Both the position numbers and the translations under genes were made by a program. The notes under the pieces are model-generated. The model saw nothing but the letters and a program-made list of their open reading frames with translations, was not told the origin of the DNA and did not search any database. Below, one piece after another: positions 1 through 7,887 of a stretch of 64,000 nucleotides of DNA; the stretch's first letter is position 1, and each line of letters begins with the position of its first letter. Source of the stretch: Herbaspirillum sp. AP02 (GTDB lineage Bacteria > Pseudomonadota > Gammaproteobacteria > Burkholderiales > Burkholderiaceae_D). Where the stretch lies: positions 248,001 through 312,000 of the forward strand of contig NZ_JADWMY010000005.1 in the NCBI RefSeq assembly GCF_015767275.1, in the 5' to 3' direction.

Positions 1-280
1 ATCGGGTCGCGCCGACTGCCAGGTGCTGGTGGTGCTGCTGTCGACCTCGCTGCTGGTGAAGCTGCCCACCATCGGCCACATCGTCTTTCCCACGCCGGAC
101 GAAACCGCGCCCACCAACGTCGGCATCCGCAAGCAGGCCGACCAGAGCTTCGTGACCGCCGTCAATGGCTGGCTGGAAGAGGCGCGCAAGGCCGGCCGCA
201 TTCGCGAGATCATCGTCTCCAACATGGAAAACCTGGCCAAGGTGCCGGCCAACGCCTTCCCTCCGCAGCTCAAGTTCTGA
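1..280 (+). CDS. Amino-acid ABC transporter substrate-binding protein, C-terminal part (5' end outside window)
   Basis: This is the last ~92 codons of a gene that begins before the window; the frame is open from base 2 to the stop at 278-280. The fragment has the typical end of a family 3 solute-binding protein: a GRADCQVL segment that helps bind ligand in the second lobe, then a terminal helix region (GWLEEARKAGRIREII) with which polar amino-acid binding proteins usually close. It lies 10 bp upstream of a permease gene and an ATPase gene on the same strand, so it is the periplasmic receptor of that importer. The ligand cannot be told from the fragment. Confidence 0.75.
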   Translation, partial: SGRADCQVLVVLLSTSLLVKLPTIGHIVFPTPDETAPTNVGIRKQADQSFVTAVNGWLEEARKAGRIREIIVSNMENLAKVPANAFPPQLKF

Positions 281-290
281 GGGGCTGCCC

Positions 291-950
291 ATGTACAGCT
301 GGGATTTCGGGACGCTCTGGCAGTACCGCGGCATCATCGTCTCCGGGGTGATCACCACGGTGCTGTTTACCATCGTGGTCGTCATCACGGGCATGGCGGT
401 CGGCATCATCGTGGGACTGGGCCGGGTCTCGTCCAACCGCATCCTGTGCGGCGTGCTGCGCGGCTACGTGGAGCTGTTCCGCTGTACGCCGGTGCTGGTG
501 CAGTTGATCTGGTTCTACTACGCCTTGCCGGTACTCATGGGCATAGAACTCTCGCCCTGGATGGCGGCGGCGCTGGCATTGACGCTGTACGGCGGCGCGT
601 TCTATTCGGAAATCGTACGGGGCGGGATCGTCTCCATCGATACCGGACAGACCGAGGCCGGCCAGGCCATCGGCATGACCCGCTGGCAGGTGATGCACCG
701 CCTGGTGCTGCCGCAGGCATTCCGGCGCATGACGCCACCACTGGTCAGCCAGTCCATCATGCAGTTGAAGAATACCTCGCTGCTGTCGGTACTGGCGGTG
801 CCGGATCTGGTCTATCAGGGGCAACTGATCGCGCATGATACCTACCGGCCGCTGGAGATCTACACGCTGGTGGCGCTGCTCTATTTCATCATCCTGTTCC
901 CCGCGACGGTACTGGCCAAGCGCCTGGAACTGCATCAGATCAAGACCTGA
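291..950 (+). CDS. Polar amino-acid ABC transporter permease
   Basis: A 219-residue inner-membrane permease of the HisM/GlnP type. It begins [14 protein letters not shown] and has hydrophobic membrane segments from about residue 15 to the C-terminus. The cytoplasmic coupling loop is clear: [20 protein letters not shown], the amino-acid-permease form of the EAA motif. The ATG at 291 follows the receptor stop by 10 bp with a GAGGGG ribosome-binding site; an in-frame ATG at 165 lies inside the receptor gene and was rejected. The ATPase gene follows 10 bp downstream. Only one permease gene is visible, so it acts as a homodimer or its partner lies upstream of the window. Confidence 0.9.
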   Translation: MYSWDFGTLWQYRGIIVSGVITTVLFTIVVVITGMAVGIIVGLGRVSSNRILCGVLRGYVELFRCTPVLVQLIWFYYALPVLMGIELSPWMAAALALTLYGGAFYSEIVRGGIVSIDTGQTEAGQAIGMTRWQVMHRLVLPQAFRRMTPPLVSQSIMQLKNTSLLSVLAVPDLVYQGQLIAHDTYRPLEIYTLVALLYFIILFPATVLAKRLELHQIKT

Positions 951-960
951 GAAAGCGTCC

Positions 961-1734
961 ATGAGCAAACCCATCATGATTTCGGTACGCGGCCTGAAGA
1001 AGTCCTTTGGTCAGCAGGAAGTCCTCAAGGAGATCAATCTGGAAATCGCCAGGGGTGAAGTGGTCGCCCTGATCGGGCCTTCCGGTTCGGGCAAGTCGAC
1101 GCTGCTGCGTTGCCTGAACCTGCTGGCCGCGCCCGACCATGGCGTCATCAAGATCGGCAGCGAATGCTTCGACTTCGACCAGACCGTGCCAGCAAAGCTG
1201 AGCGACCGCACCATGGCACAGTTTCGAGCGCAGACCGGCATGGTGTTCCAGCACTTCAACCTGTTCCCGCACATGACGGTGGCACAGAACGTCATGGAAG
1301 GTCCGGTGACCGTGTTGCGCCGGCCCAAGGCGCATGCACGCGCGCAGGCCATGAAACTGTTGGCGCAAGTCGGCCTGGCGGAGAAGGCAGAGATGTATCC
1401 GGAGAAGCTCTCCGGCGGCCAGAAGCAGCGTGTGGCCATCGCCCGTGCGCTGGCGATGGACCCGGAGGTGATGTTGTTCGACGAGGCGACTTCGGCGCTG
1501 GATCCGGAACTGGTCGGGGAAGTCCTCAACGTGATCAAGCAACTGGCCGAGCGTGGCATGACCATGATCCTGGTCACGCACGAGATCGCCTTCGCCCGGG
1601 AGGTCGCCGACAAGGTTATCTTCATGCGCGATGGCGTGGTGGTCGAGGCCGGCCCACCGGCCCAGGTCATCGATGCGCCGACCCAGGCGGCGACCCGCGC
1701 CTTCCTGTCGCGGGTGCACAAGATCGCGGCCTGA
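961..1734 (+). CDS. Polar amino-acid ABC transporter ATP-binding protein
   Basis: A 257-residue cytoplasmic ATPase of the GlnQ/HisP family that powers the importer encoded just upstream. Walker A is GPSGSGKST (residues 39-47), the Q-loop lies in [13 protein letters not shown], the signature LSGGQKQR is near 150, Walker B MLFDE is at 171-175 followed by the D-loop, and the switch histidine is in LVTHE (about 207). The ATG at 961 sits 10 bp after the permease stop. An insertion of about ten residues ([12 protein letters not shown]) before the Q-loop is common in this family. This is the last gene of the operon; a gene on the opposite strand follows. Confidence 0.92.
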   Translation: MSKPIMISVRGLKKSFGQQEVLKEINLEIARGEVVALIGPSGSGKSTLLRCLNLLAAPDHGVIKIGSECFDFDQTVPAKLSDRTMAQFRAQTGMVFQHFNLFPHMTVAQNVMEGPVTVLRRPKAHARAQAMKLLAQVGLAEKAEMYPEKLSGGQKQRVAIARALAMDPEVMLFDEATSALDPELVGEVLNVIKQLAERGMTMILVTHEIAFAREVADKVIFMRDGVVVEAGPPAQVIDAPTQAATRAFLSRVHKIAA

Positions 1735-1787
1735 GACGGGCGAGCTTCAGCCCCTGCTCCTGACCACAATCCCGGTGGGGCAGCGGC

Positions 1788-2549
1788 TCACTTGCCGCCG
1801 GTGACGTCGAGAAAGGTCCCGGTGATGAACGAGGCTTCTTCGCTGGCCAGCCACAGCACCGCGCGCGCCACCTCTTCGGGCTGGCCACCCCGGCCCATCG
1901 GGATACTTTCCTTGACCCGGTTGACCCGATCCGGTTCGCCGCCACTGGCATGCATCTCGGTGTAGATGTGCCCCGGCCGGACGCAATTCACGCGGATGCC
2001 CTCACGGGCCACCTCCTTGGCGAAGCCGGTGGTGAAGGTCTCCAGCGCGCCCTTGGAAGCAGCGTAGTCGACATATTCGTTGGGGCTGCCCAGCCGGGCC
2101 GAGGCCGAGGAGATATTGACCACCGCGCCGCCGCGCCCCTGATAGCGATAGGCCATGCGCCGCACTGCCTGCTGGGCGCACAACATGGGGCCGATGGCGT
2201 TGACCGCGAAGACGCGCTGCATGCGTGCATAACCCAGGTCTTCCAGCCGGGATTGCCGCTCCAGCATCGCGGCATTGTTGACCAGCACATCGATGCGCCC
2301 GAAGTGTTCGTCGATGGCGGCGAAGAGCCTGGCCACCTGCTCCGGATCGGCGCTGTCGGCCTGCACCGCCAGGGCGCGCCGCCCCAGCCTGCGCACGTCG
2401 TCGGCGACGGCCTGGGCCGCCCGCTCGTTGGCCAGGTAGCTCAGCGCGACATCGTAGCCGCGTGCAGCGGCCAACCGGGCCGTGGCGGCGCCCATGCCAC
2501 GGCTGGCGCCGGTGATGAGGATCAGAGGGGATGGGGTGGGGACGGACAT
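1788..2549 (-). CDS. SDR-family NAD(P)-dependent oxidoreductase
   Basis: A classical short-chain dehydrogenase/reductase of 253 residues. The dinucleotide motif TGASRGMG is at 13-20, NNAA at 91-94, the catalytic serine is in NISSASA (about 147) and the YxxxK pair is Y162/K166; a PG motif follows (VRPGHI). The C-terminal GTFLDVTGGK is typical of FabG-like and glucose-dehydrogenase-like members. Two ATGs lie six bases apart. The second (2549) has GGAGA at a proper six-base spacing while the first (2555) touches it, so 2549 was chosen. The neighbouring EamA transporter is on the same strand. The substrate cannot be predicted. Confidence 0.85.
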   Translation of the reverse strand: MSVPTPSPLILITGASRGMGAATARLAAARGYDVALSYLANERAAQAVADDVRRLGRRALAVQADSADPEQVARLFAAIDEHFGRIDVLVNNAAMLERQSRLEDLGYARMQRVFAVNAIGPMLCAQQAVRRMAYRYQGRGGAVVNISSASARLGSPNEYVDYAASKGALETFTTGFAKEVAREGIRVNCVRPGHIYTEMHASGGEPDRVNRVKESIPMGRGGQPEEVARAVLWLASEEASFITGTFLDVTGGK

Positions 2550-2609
2550 TGTCATTCTCCGAAAAGTAAAACGGGAAACCTGTCTGGCAGCGCCTGGCCC
2601 ATGTCCGGT

Positions 2610-3446
2610 TCAGCCGATCAGGACCGTGCCGGCAGCAATGGCAGCGCACGCCAGCAGGCGCGCCGGGCCCAGGGATTCGCCCAGGAACAGGTAGCCGATC
2701 AGTGCTGCAAACAGCACGCTGGTCTCGCGCAGCGCCGAGACTGCACCCATCGGTGCCAGGTCCATGGCGTAGATGACGATGCCGTAGGCCAGCAGCGAGA
2801 CCAGTCCGCCGGCAAAGGCGCGAACGAATCCCGGCTGCAACATGAAGAGCACACGCGGGTTGCGTGGACGACGCAGCACGAGGTAGACCAGCGGCATGAG
2901 CAGACCCCAGCCCGCCGACATCCAAGCGGTATAGGCCAGCGGCGCCCCCGAAAGACGCACGCCGATGCCATCGACCACGCTGTAGGCCGCAATGAAACAA
3001 CCGGTCGCCAGCGCATAAGGCAGGCCAGGCAGCGCCAGCCCGCCTCGGCGAAACGCCAGGGCCACGATGCCACCCGACACCAGTACGATGCCCAGCAGGA
3101 CGACCGCGCTCATCTGTTCGCCTGCGAAGACGGCCGCGCCCAGGGTCACCAGGACCGGCGAACATCCGCGTGCAATCGGGTAGGTCTGGCCCAGCTCACC
3201 GGCCCGGTAGCTGCGCACCAGGAACAGGTTGTACCCCACGTGCAGCAACGCCGAGCCGGCCGCATAAGGCCAGCTGGCCGGTAGCGGCGAAGCCAGGAAA
3301 GGTATGGCGGCGAGGCTGGCCAGGGCCACTGCCATGCACATCACGGTCATCGACCAGAGGCGGTCGCCACCGGCGCGCAGCAGGGCGTTCCAGGCGGCAT
3401 GCAGGAAGGCGGCGAAGAGGATGAGCAGGACGATGGGCAAGGACAT
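2610..3446 (-). CDS. EamA/DMT-family membrane transporter
   Basis: A 278-residue protein with about ten hydrophobic segments in two homologous halves, the pattern of drug/metabolite transporter superfamily exporters (EamA, RhaT and YdcZ relatives). The first half begins LPIVLLILFAAFLHAAWNALL and ends near residue 130. The second begins at about 145 and ends with the conserved FLGESLGPARLLACAAIAAG segment. Members export amino acids, metabolites or nucleobases; the cargo here is unknown. It lies 60 bp upstream of the SDR gene on the same strand and could be co-transcribed with it. No clear ribosome-binding site precedes the ATG at 3446. Confidence 0.8.
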   Translation of the reverse strand: MSLPIVLLILFAAFLHAAWNALLRAGGDRLWSMTVMCMAVALASLAAIPFLASPLPASWPYAAGSALLHVGYNLFLVRSYRAGELGQTYPIARGCSPVLVTLGAAVFAGEQMSAVVLLGIVLVSGGIVALAFRRGGLALPGLPYALATGCFIAAYSVVDGIGVRLSGAPLAYTAWMSAGWGLLMPLVYLVLRRPRNPRVLFMLQPGFVRAFAGGLVSLLAYGIVIYAMDLAPMGAVSALRETSVLFAALIGYLFLGESLGPARLLACAAIAAGTVLIG

Positions 3447-3536
3447 GCGCCATGGTAAGCATGTGCGGGCGCGGACCCAAGCGAAGTCTCCTCATCCCGG
3501 CATGAGCGATTACTCATGCCATCCTTGCTGCCAGTG

Positions 3537-4439
3537 TCAATAAGCCTGCGCAGCCTGCAAAGACTGCGCCATCATCCACGCCCGGAAGCTGGCCACATGC
3601 GGCTGCGACTCCACTCCCTGGGGACAGACGAAGTAGTAGGCCAAGGGCGAAGGCAGGGCCAACGTGAACAGCCTGACCAGGCTGCCGCCGGCCAGCTCCT
3701 GTTCCACATGGCCACTGCGGGCCAGCGCCACGCCCTGGCCCAGCAACGCAGCTTCGATGGTCATGTTGGTATCGGCCAGGCGTACGTTCTCGCGCAGGGC
3801 CGGCGCGGCCACACCTGCCTGCTGGAACCACAGGTCCCACTTCGGCACCATGTCGGCCCCGGCACGGGTGAGCAGGGGATAGCGCAGCAGGTCAGCCGGC
3901 TTGCGCGGCTTGCCCAGGCGTTGCAGCAAGCTCGGGCTGACCACCGGGAAGATCTGTTCGCGAAACAGGAACTCGGAGAACAGGCCCGGGTAGGGTCCGG
4001 TGCCAAAGCGGATGGCGACATCCGGCTCGCCGGGCATGAAGCGGATGGCAGCGTCGGTGGTCTCCAGCGTGACCAGGATGTCGGGATGGGCCTGCGCCAG
4101 ATCGGGAAGTCGCGGCAACAACCACTTGAGGGCGAAGGAATAGGTGGTGCTGACCTTGAGCCTGACGCGTCCATTCTGCTCGCGCAGTTCGCCCAGGGTG
4201 GTTTCCAGCTTCATGAAGAACTCCCGCACTACCGGTGCCAATGCGGCGCCAGCCGGGGTCAGCGTCAGCGACTTGCCACGCTGGAACAACTGCACGCCCC
4301 AGAGTTCTTCCAGATGCCGCAGCTGGTGGCTGACCGCGCTCTGGGTGACGTGCAACTCCTCGGAGGCGGCAGTGAAGGTAGCGTGCCGGGTAGCGACTTC
4401 GAAGGCGCGCAAGGTGGCGGTGGGGGGCAGATCTCGCAT
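3537..4439 (-). CDS. LysR-family regulator, GcvA-like
   Basis: A 300-residue LysR-type regulator. The N-terminal winged helix-turn-helix spans about residues 6-65 (LRAFEVATRHATFTAASEEL then VTQSAVSHQLRHLEE). The co-inducer domain follows from about 92, with the GcvA-type phrase ...PDVAIRFGTGPYPG. GcvA relatives control glycine cleavage, beta-lactamases and many small catabolic operons, so the name gives a class and not a target. It is transcribed divergently from the YheO-type regulator, sharing a 125-bp intergenic region that holds a 12-bp palindrome at 4549-4560. Confidence 0.85.
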   Translation of the reverse strand: MRDLPPTATLRAFEVATRHATFTAASEELHVTQSAVSHQLRHLEELWGVQLFQRGKSLTLTPAGAALAPVVREFFMKLETTLGELREQNGRVRLKVSTTYSFALKWLLPRLPDLAQAHPDILVTLETTDAAIRFMPGEPDVAIRFGTGPYPGLFSEFLFREQIFPVVSPSLLQRLGKPRKPADLLRYPLLTRAGADMVPKWDLWFQQAGVAAPALRENVRLADTNMTIEAALLGQGVALARSGHVEQELAGGSLVRLFTLALPSPLAYYFVCPQGVESQPHVASFRAWMMAQSLQAAQAY

Positions 4440-4548
4440 GGGCCGGGCTCTCGCAACGGGAGGTCGTCAGCATCGCCAACCTCGTATGAACGGAAGCTCA
4501 TGGTAGCAGGCCCTCGCCCAGACAGGGTGGAGCCGAGTATACGCAAAG

Positions 4549-4560
4549 TCTAAATTTAGA
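4549..4560. promoter_or_regulatory. Perfect 12-bp palindrome TCTAAATTTAGA, candidate operator
   Basis: TCTAAATTTAGA is a perfect palindrome ending 4 bp before the ATG of the YheO-type regulator and lying between it and the divergent LysR gene. The bases after it, TAATAT, look like a -10 box that would overlap the ATG. It is likely an autoregulatory operator of the YheO-type protein, though LysR binding is possible. No purine-rich ribosome-binding site separates it from the start codon. Confidence 0.45.
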
Positions 4561-4564
4561 TAAT

Positions 4565-5227
4565 ATGTATCGCATGACTTCACGCTCCCGTAAAAAGAAA
4601 CCCGACCGCCCCGACCACGCCCTGCTGCTGTCGCAATTGCAGCAGGTTGCGCGTGGCCTGGGCGAGACCTTCGCGCCTTTCTGCGAAGTGGTCTTGCACG
4701 ACCTGCGTGATGCGGACCATTCCATCGTGGCCCTGCACAACAACCTGTCCGGACGCGAAGTAGGCGACGCCACCACCGAACTGGGCCTGGCGCGCATCGC
4801 CGACGAAAGCTATCCGCAAGTGCTGACCAACTACGCCAACACCCTGCCCGACGGGCGTCAAGCCAAGAGCACCTCGATCGGCATCAAGGATGCCGATGGC
4901 AAGTACGTGGCGGCACTGTGCATGAACATCGACCTGACCCTGTTCGGCGCCCTGCAAGGCATGCTGCGTCAGTTCGGCGGCATCGACGGCGCAGTACGCG
5001 TGGCCGAGACGCTGGAACCGGCTGGCGCAGACGCCTTGCGCGGTCGTATCGACGATTTTGCGACGCGCCTGTCGACCACGCCACGCAGCCTCAAGGCCGA
5101 GGATCGCCGGCAGTTGATGCGCGAGCTGCGCCAGAGCGGCTGCATGGATGTGCGCCGGGCTGCCGAGATCGTGGCGGCGCATCTGGGCATCTCCCGTGCG
5201 ACGGTCTACAACGACGAAAAGGACTGA
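4565..5227 (+). CDS. YheO/DauR-type PAS-HTH transcriptional regulator
   Basis: A 220-residue regulator with the two-domain build of the YheO family: an N-terminal PAS-like sensor (about 18-130; EVVLHDLRDADHSIVALHNNLSGREVGDATTE split over its first half) and a C-terminal helix-turn-helix (about 160-218; AAEIVAAHLGISRATVYNDEK). DauR of Pseudomonas aeruginosa, a repressor of D-arginine use, is in this family. The dehydratase gene 94 bp downstream on the same strand is the likely target. There is no ribosome-binding site before either ATG (4565 or 4574), so a leaderless transcript starting near the second ATG is possible. Confidence 0.85.
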   Translation: MYRMTSRSRKKKPDRPDHALLLSQLQQVARGLGETFAPFCEVVLHDLRDADHSIVALHNNLSGREVGDATTELGLARIADESYPQVLTNYANTLPDGRQAKSTSIGIKDADGKYVAALCMNIDLTLFGALQGMLRQFGGIDGAVRVAETLEPAGADALRGRIDDFATRLSTTPRSLKAEDRRQLMRELRQSGCMDVRRAAEIVAAHLGISRATVYNDEKD

Positions 5228-5321
5228 TCCGCCCCGCATCGACGGCGGCTCAGCGCTCCCATTGCGCCACCGAATCCCTCCGACTCCCTTCGACTCCACC
5301 CCTGCCTTCCAAAGGAAACCC

Positions 5322-6302
5322 ATGATCCCCGTCTCCAGCGCTACCGAATTGCCCAGCTTCGCCGATGTCCTGCTGGCCGCCGAACGTATCAAGCCCTGGG
5401 CGCACAGGACGCCGGTGCTACGTTCGCGCACTGCGGACGCCGAGCTTGGCGCGCAACTGTTCTTCAAGTGCGAGAATTTCCAGCGCATGGGCGCCTTCAA
5501 GTTCCGCGGGGCGATGAATGCGCTCTCGCAATTCGATGCGGACCAGCGTCGTCACGGGGTGATCACCTTCTCGTCAGGCAATCACGCGCAGGGTACGGCG
5601 CTGGCCGCGCAGTTGCTGGGCATCCCCGCAGTGATCGTGATGCCGCAGGATGCGCCGGCGGCCAAGGTCGCCGCCACCCGTGGCTATGGTGCCGAAGTGG
5701 TCACCTATGACCGCTACACCGAAGACCGCGAAGCCATCGGCGCACGCCTGGCGGCCGAGCGCAAGATGACGCTGATCCCGCCCTACGATCATCCGCACGT
5801 GATGGCCGGCCAGGGCACGGCCACGCTGGAACTGCTGCAGGAGAGCGGGCCGCTGGATGCGCTGTTCGTCTGTGTGGGCGGCGGCGGCCTGCTGTCGGGT
5901 GCAGCGCTGGCGGCCCGCGCGCTGGCACCGGACTGCAAGATCTACGGCGTGGAACCGGAGGCCGGCAACGACGGCCAGCAATCGCTGCGCGCCGGTCATG
6001 TGGTCCATATCGATACCCCCAAGACCATCGCCGATGGCGCGCAGACCCAGCACCTGGGCAAGTACACCTTCGAGGTGATCCGCCAGTTGGTGGACGACAT
6101 CCACACCGTCAGCGATGCGGAACTGATCGCTGGCATGCGCTTCTTCGCGGAACGCATGAAGATGGTGGTGGAGCCGACCGGCTGCCTGGGCTTTGCCGCC
6201 GCGCGCAAGCTCAAGGATCAGTTGCAGGGCAAGCGGGTAGGCGTGATCATCAGCGGCGGCAATGTGGACCTGGGCAAGCTTTCCGCTTACCTGGCCGGCT
6301 AA
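5322..6302 (+). CDS. PLP-dependent threonine dehydratase / hydroxyaspartate ammonia-lyase / serine racemase-like enzyme
   Basis: A 326-residue fold-type II PLP enzyme. The Schiff-base lysine is in GAFKFRGAMNA (near 59), the asparagine-serine motif is SSGNHAQG, the phosphate-binding glycine loop is GGGGLLSG, and the C-terminal SGGNVD closes the active site. There is no C-terminal ACT domain, so it is a short catabolic or racemase-type enzyme, not biosynthetic IlvA. Members act on L-threonine, L-serine or threo-3-hydroxyaspartate. Pairing with a YheO-type regulator, a family tied to unusual amino acids, makes a hydroxyaspartate or D/L-serine substrate attractive, but that is inference. The ATG at 5322 follows AAAGGAAACC. 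Confidence 0.82.
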   Translation: MIPVSSATELPSFADVLLAAERIKPWAHRTPVLRSRTADAELGAQLFFKCENFQRMGAFKFRGAMNALSQFDADQRRHGVITFSSGNHAQGTALAAQLLGIPAVIVMPQDAPAAKVAATRGYGAEVVTYDRYTEDREAIGARLAAERKMTLIPPYDHPHVMAGQGTATLELLQESGPLDALFVCVGGGGLLSGAALAARALAPDCKIYGVEPEAGNDGQQSLRAGHVVHIDTPKTIADGAQTQHLGKYTFEVIRQLVDDIHTVSDAELIAGMRFFAERMKMVVEPTGCLGFAAARKLKDQLQGKRVGVIISGGNVDLGKLSAYLAG

Positions 6303-6400
6303 TCGTTTACACCAATATCATCGTCGGCGGTTTTGACTTACAGTCGCAGGCAGCCTTAGCCCGCACATCCCTCATCTACCTAACAAGGATTGGAACCACC

Positions 6401-6760
6401 ATGCCCCATCTCGTTGTGGAATACACCGGCAATCTCACCCTCGACGTACAGCCCACCCTGCTCAAGCTCAACCAGGCACTGGTGGCCAGCGGACACTTTG
6501 ATGAAAACGCCATCAAGGCGCGTGCAGTGCGTCTGGATGATTACCTGGTCGGCACCGCCGCCGACGCCAAGCGCGCCTTCGTGGCGCTGCGCCTGTCCAT
6601 CCTGACCGGCCGCACGCTGGAAGAAAAAAAGCAGGTCGCCGACCTGCTGGGCGCGGCCATCCAGAAGGACCGGATCTGGCCGGCACAGACCCAGGTGCAG
6701 ATCACGGTGGACGTGGTGGACATGCAGCGTGAAACCTACTTCAAGCTCGCCGTGCAGTAA
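6401..6760 (+). CDS. hpaF: 5-carboxymethyl-2-hydroxymuconate delta-isomerase (CHMI)
   Basis: A 119-residue protein of the tautomerase superfamily. After loss of the initiator Met the N-terminus is Pro (MPHLVVEYTGN), the catalytic base of CHMI. The length, the LDVQPTLLKLNQALVASG helix and the terminal VVDMQRETYFK match the family. CHMI isomerises 5-carboxymethyl-2-hydroxymuconate in homoprotocatechuate (4-hydroxyphenylacetate) breakdown. No other hpa gene is nearby, so this copy is an orphan and its real substrate may differ. It has its own leader of about 100 bp after the dehydratase gene and ends before a strong terminator at 6838-6873. Confidence 0.82.
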   Translation: MPHLVVEYTGNLTLDVQPTLLKLNQALVASGHFDENAIKARAVRLDDYLVGTAADAKRAFVALRLSILTGRTLEEKKQVADLLGAAIQKDRIWPAQTQVQITVDVVDMQRETYFKLAVQ

Positions 6761-6837
6761 GCGCGACAGCACATCACGGCACGCGAGGGCGGTAGCGCCG
6801 CGTCGAGTTGCCCGAGTGTAGGAATGCATGAGCGAAA

Positions 6838-6873
6838 AAGCCGTCCGGTGTTTGCCGGACGGCTTCTTTTTTT
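6838..6873. terminator. Rho-independent terminator, probably bidirectional
   Basis: An 11-bp perfect stem (AAGCCGTCCGG with CCGGACGGCTT) and a six-base loop are followed by CTTTTTTT. The left side carries an A-run that gives a U-run on the minus strand. It serves the CHMI gene and the convergent VOC gene. Confidence 0.9.
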
Positions 6874-6935
6874 GGTGCTGTTGATAGCGCTGCGCTGACC
6901 AGTCTTGTTCTTCTGCAAGGTCAGCGGCAATGCGC

Positions 6936-7346
6936 TCAGGAAGCTAGCGCCGGCTCGCGTGCGACTTCGCGGAATTGCACCACATTGCCTTCCGGATCGA
7001 AGCCATCGCAGGCACGGAAATCCGGACCGCTCCATTCGGCCTCGGGCGGCTTCAAGCCACCGCCGAGCTGTTGCGTGCTCAACCTGGCCTGGGCCAGCGA
7101 GCGCACCGGCAGGAACAGCTTGACCGGCACGTTCTCGCGCAACACCGGTGGCGCGCTGATGTCCACCGTGGCTGCGGCGGCAGGCGGAATGGCATGGATC
7201 ACCAGCAGGAAATCTTCGGCCTCGATCACTACCTTTTCAGCGTGGGCATGCTTGGGAACCACCGCCAGCACCTGCGCATAGAACGCGGCGAGACGGGCTA
7301 CATCTTTGGCGAACAGGACTGCGCCTGCTTTGGGCTGGGTCGACAT
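6936..7346 (-). CDS. VOC-family (glyoxalase/bleomycin-resistance-like) protein
   Basis: A 136-residue single-domain vicinal-oxygen-chelate protein. The first beta-alpha unit is VLFAKDVARLAAFYAQVLAV and the terminal strand is FDPEGNVVQFRE, the usual place of a metal-ligand Glu. Such proteins are glyoxalases, dioxygenases or antibiotic-binding proteins; nothing shows which. The first ATG is at 7346, preceded by GAAAGCAGAG; an in-frame TTG lies four codons upstream. It converges on CHMI with the terminator between them. Confidence 0.72.
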   Translation of the reverse strand: MSTQPKAGAVLFAKDVARLAAFYAQVLAVVPKHAHAEKVVIEAEDFLLVIHAIPPAAAATVDISAPPVLRENVPVKLFLPVRSLAQARLSTQQLGGGLKPPEAEWSGPDFRACDGFDPEGNVVQFREVAREPALAS

Positions 7347-7428
7347 CTCTGCTTTCAAAAACGTTGATCGGATCTAACAAGGAACGGCAGAGTTTATTTA
7401 CGACCGCGCAGCTTTGCAAGCATTAATC

Positions 7429-7500
7429 GTCGCCTTGTAGCGACGCAGTTTTGTCGCTTGTCGGCGACGCCTGAATGTCGCCTTTTTTCGCCGTATTGCA
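7429..7500. repeat. Three tandem 24-bp units, each starting GTCGC
   Basis: GTCGC recurs at 7429, 7453 and 7477, exactly 24 bp apart. The first two units are each a short hairpin, GTCGC-N6-GCGAC (7429-7444 and 7453-7468). The third keeps GTCGCCTTTTTTCGCC. The spacing is close to two helical turns and suits repeated protein binding; alternatively the hairpins fold in RNA. The unit count is too small, and spacers too short, for a CRISPR array. Confidence 0.6.
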
Positions 7501-7749
7501 GAGCAATATAAGAATCCGCTGACACGCGAAAGTGGTGCTGTCCGATGTGCATTCCTGAACGCGCAAATTATTGTTATGCATCTCTATGAAGACACTAACA
7601 AAACGTCAATTGTCGGCATGATCAGCGAAGCTGTTCTTATGTGATCGGAATGGCATCGTTTGCGCTACCAGCAGGTATAAATTGTAAGCGGATGTTCCAA
7701 AGCGGTTTACTTCGGGACGTGATCTGCTACCTTGATGTCGCAGGGCAAC

Positions 7750-7881
7750 ATGATTGTGCGATTCATGAAGAAGAAAAATATTTCCGTTCGCGCACCAGAA
7801 CCTGCCACGCCGTCCTTCCACCGCATCACACGACGCACTGACGGCGACCAAATTAAAACGAAATCCAACCCTCAAGAGTAA
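7750..7881 (+). CDS. Possible small basic peptide (43 aa), uncertain
   Basis: An open frame of 43 codons begins MIVRFMKKKNISVRAPEP and ends with TAA six bases before the GGDEF gene start, so its stop lies in that gene's ribosome-binding region. GCAGGG precedes the first ATG. An inner ATG at 7765 would give 38 residues. It is basic and without a hydrophobic segment. It could be a leader peptide coupled to the cyclase gene, or chance. No family is recognised. Confidence 0.22.
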   Translation: MIVRFMKKKNISVRAPEPATPSFHRITRRTDGDQIKTKSNPQE

Positions 7882-7887
7882 CGCGCC

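Larger units (their letters stand above)
7347..7887. other. 541-bp intergenic region before the diguanylate cyclase gene
   Basis: This stretch lies between the divergent VOC and GGDEF genes. It is poorer in GC than its surroundings. It holds a 24-bp-period repeat at 7429-7500 and a possible 43-codon reading frame at 7750-7881. I see no tRNA and no convincing sigma-70 promoter; TATAAG near 7508 lacks a good -35 partner. Confidence 0.6.

Noticed and set aside
6936-7346. Bleomycin-resistance protein
   Set aside because: VOC fold alone does not show antibiotic binding; only a family call is justified.
7429-7500. CRISPR array
   Set aside because: Only three units, 24-bp period with no unique spacers, and no cas genes.
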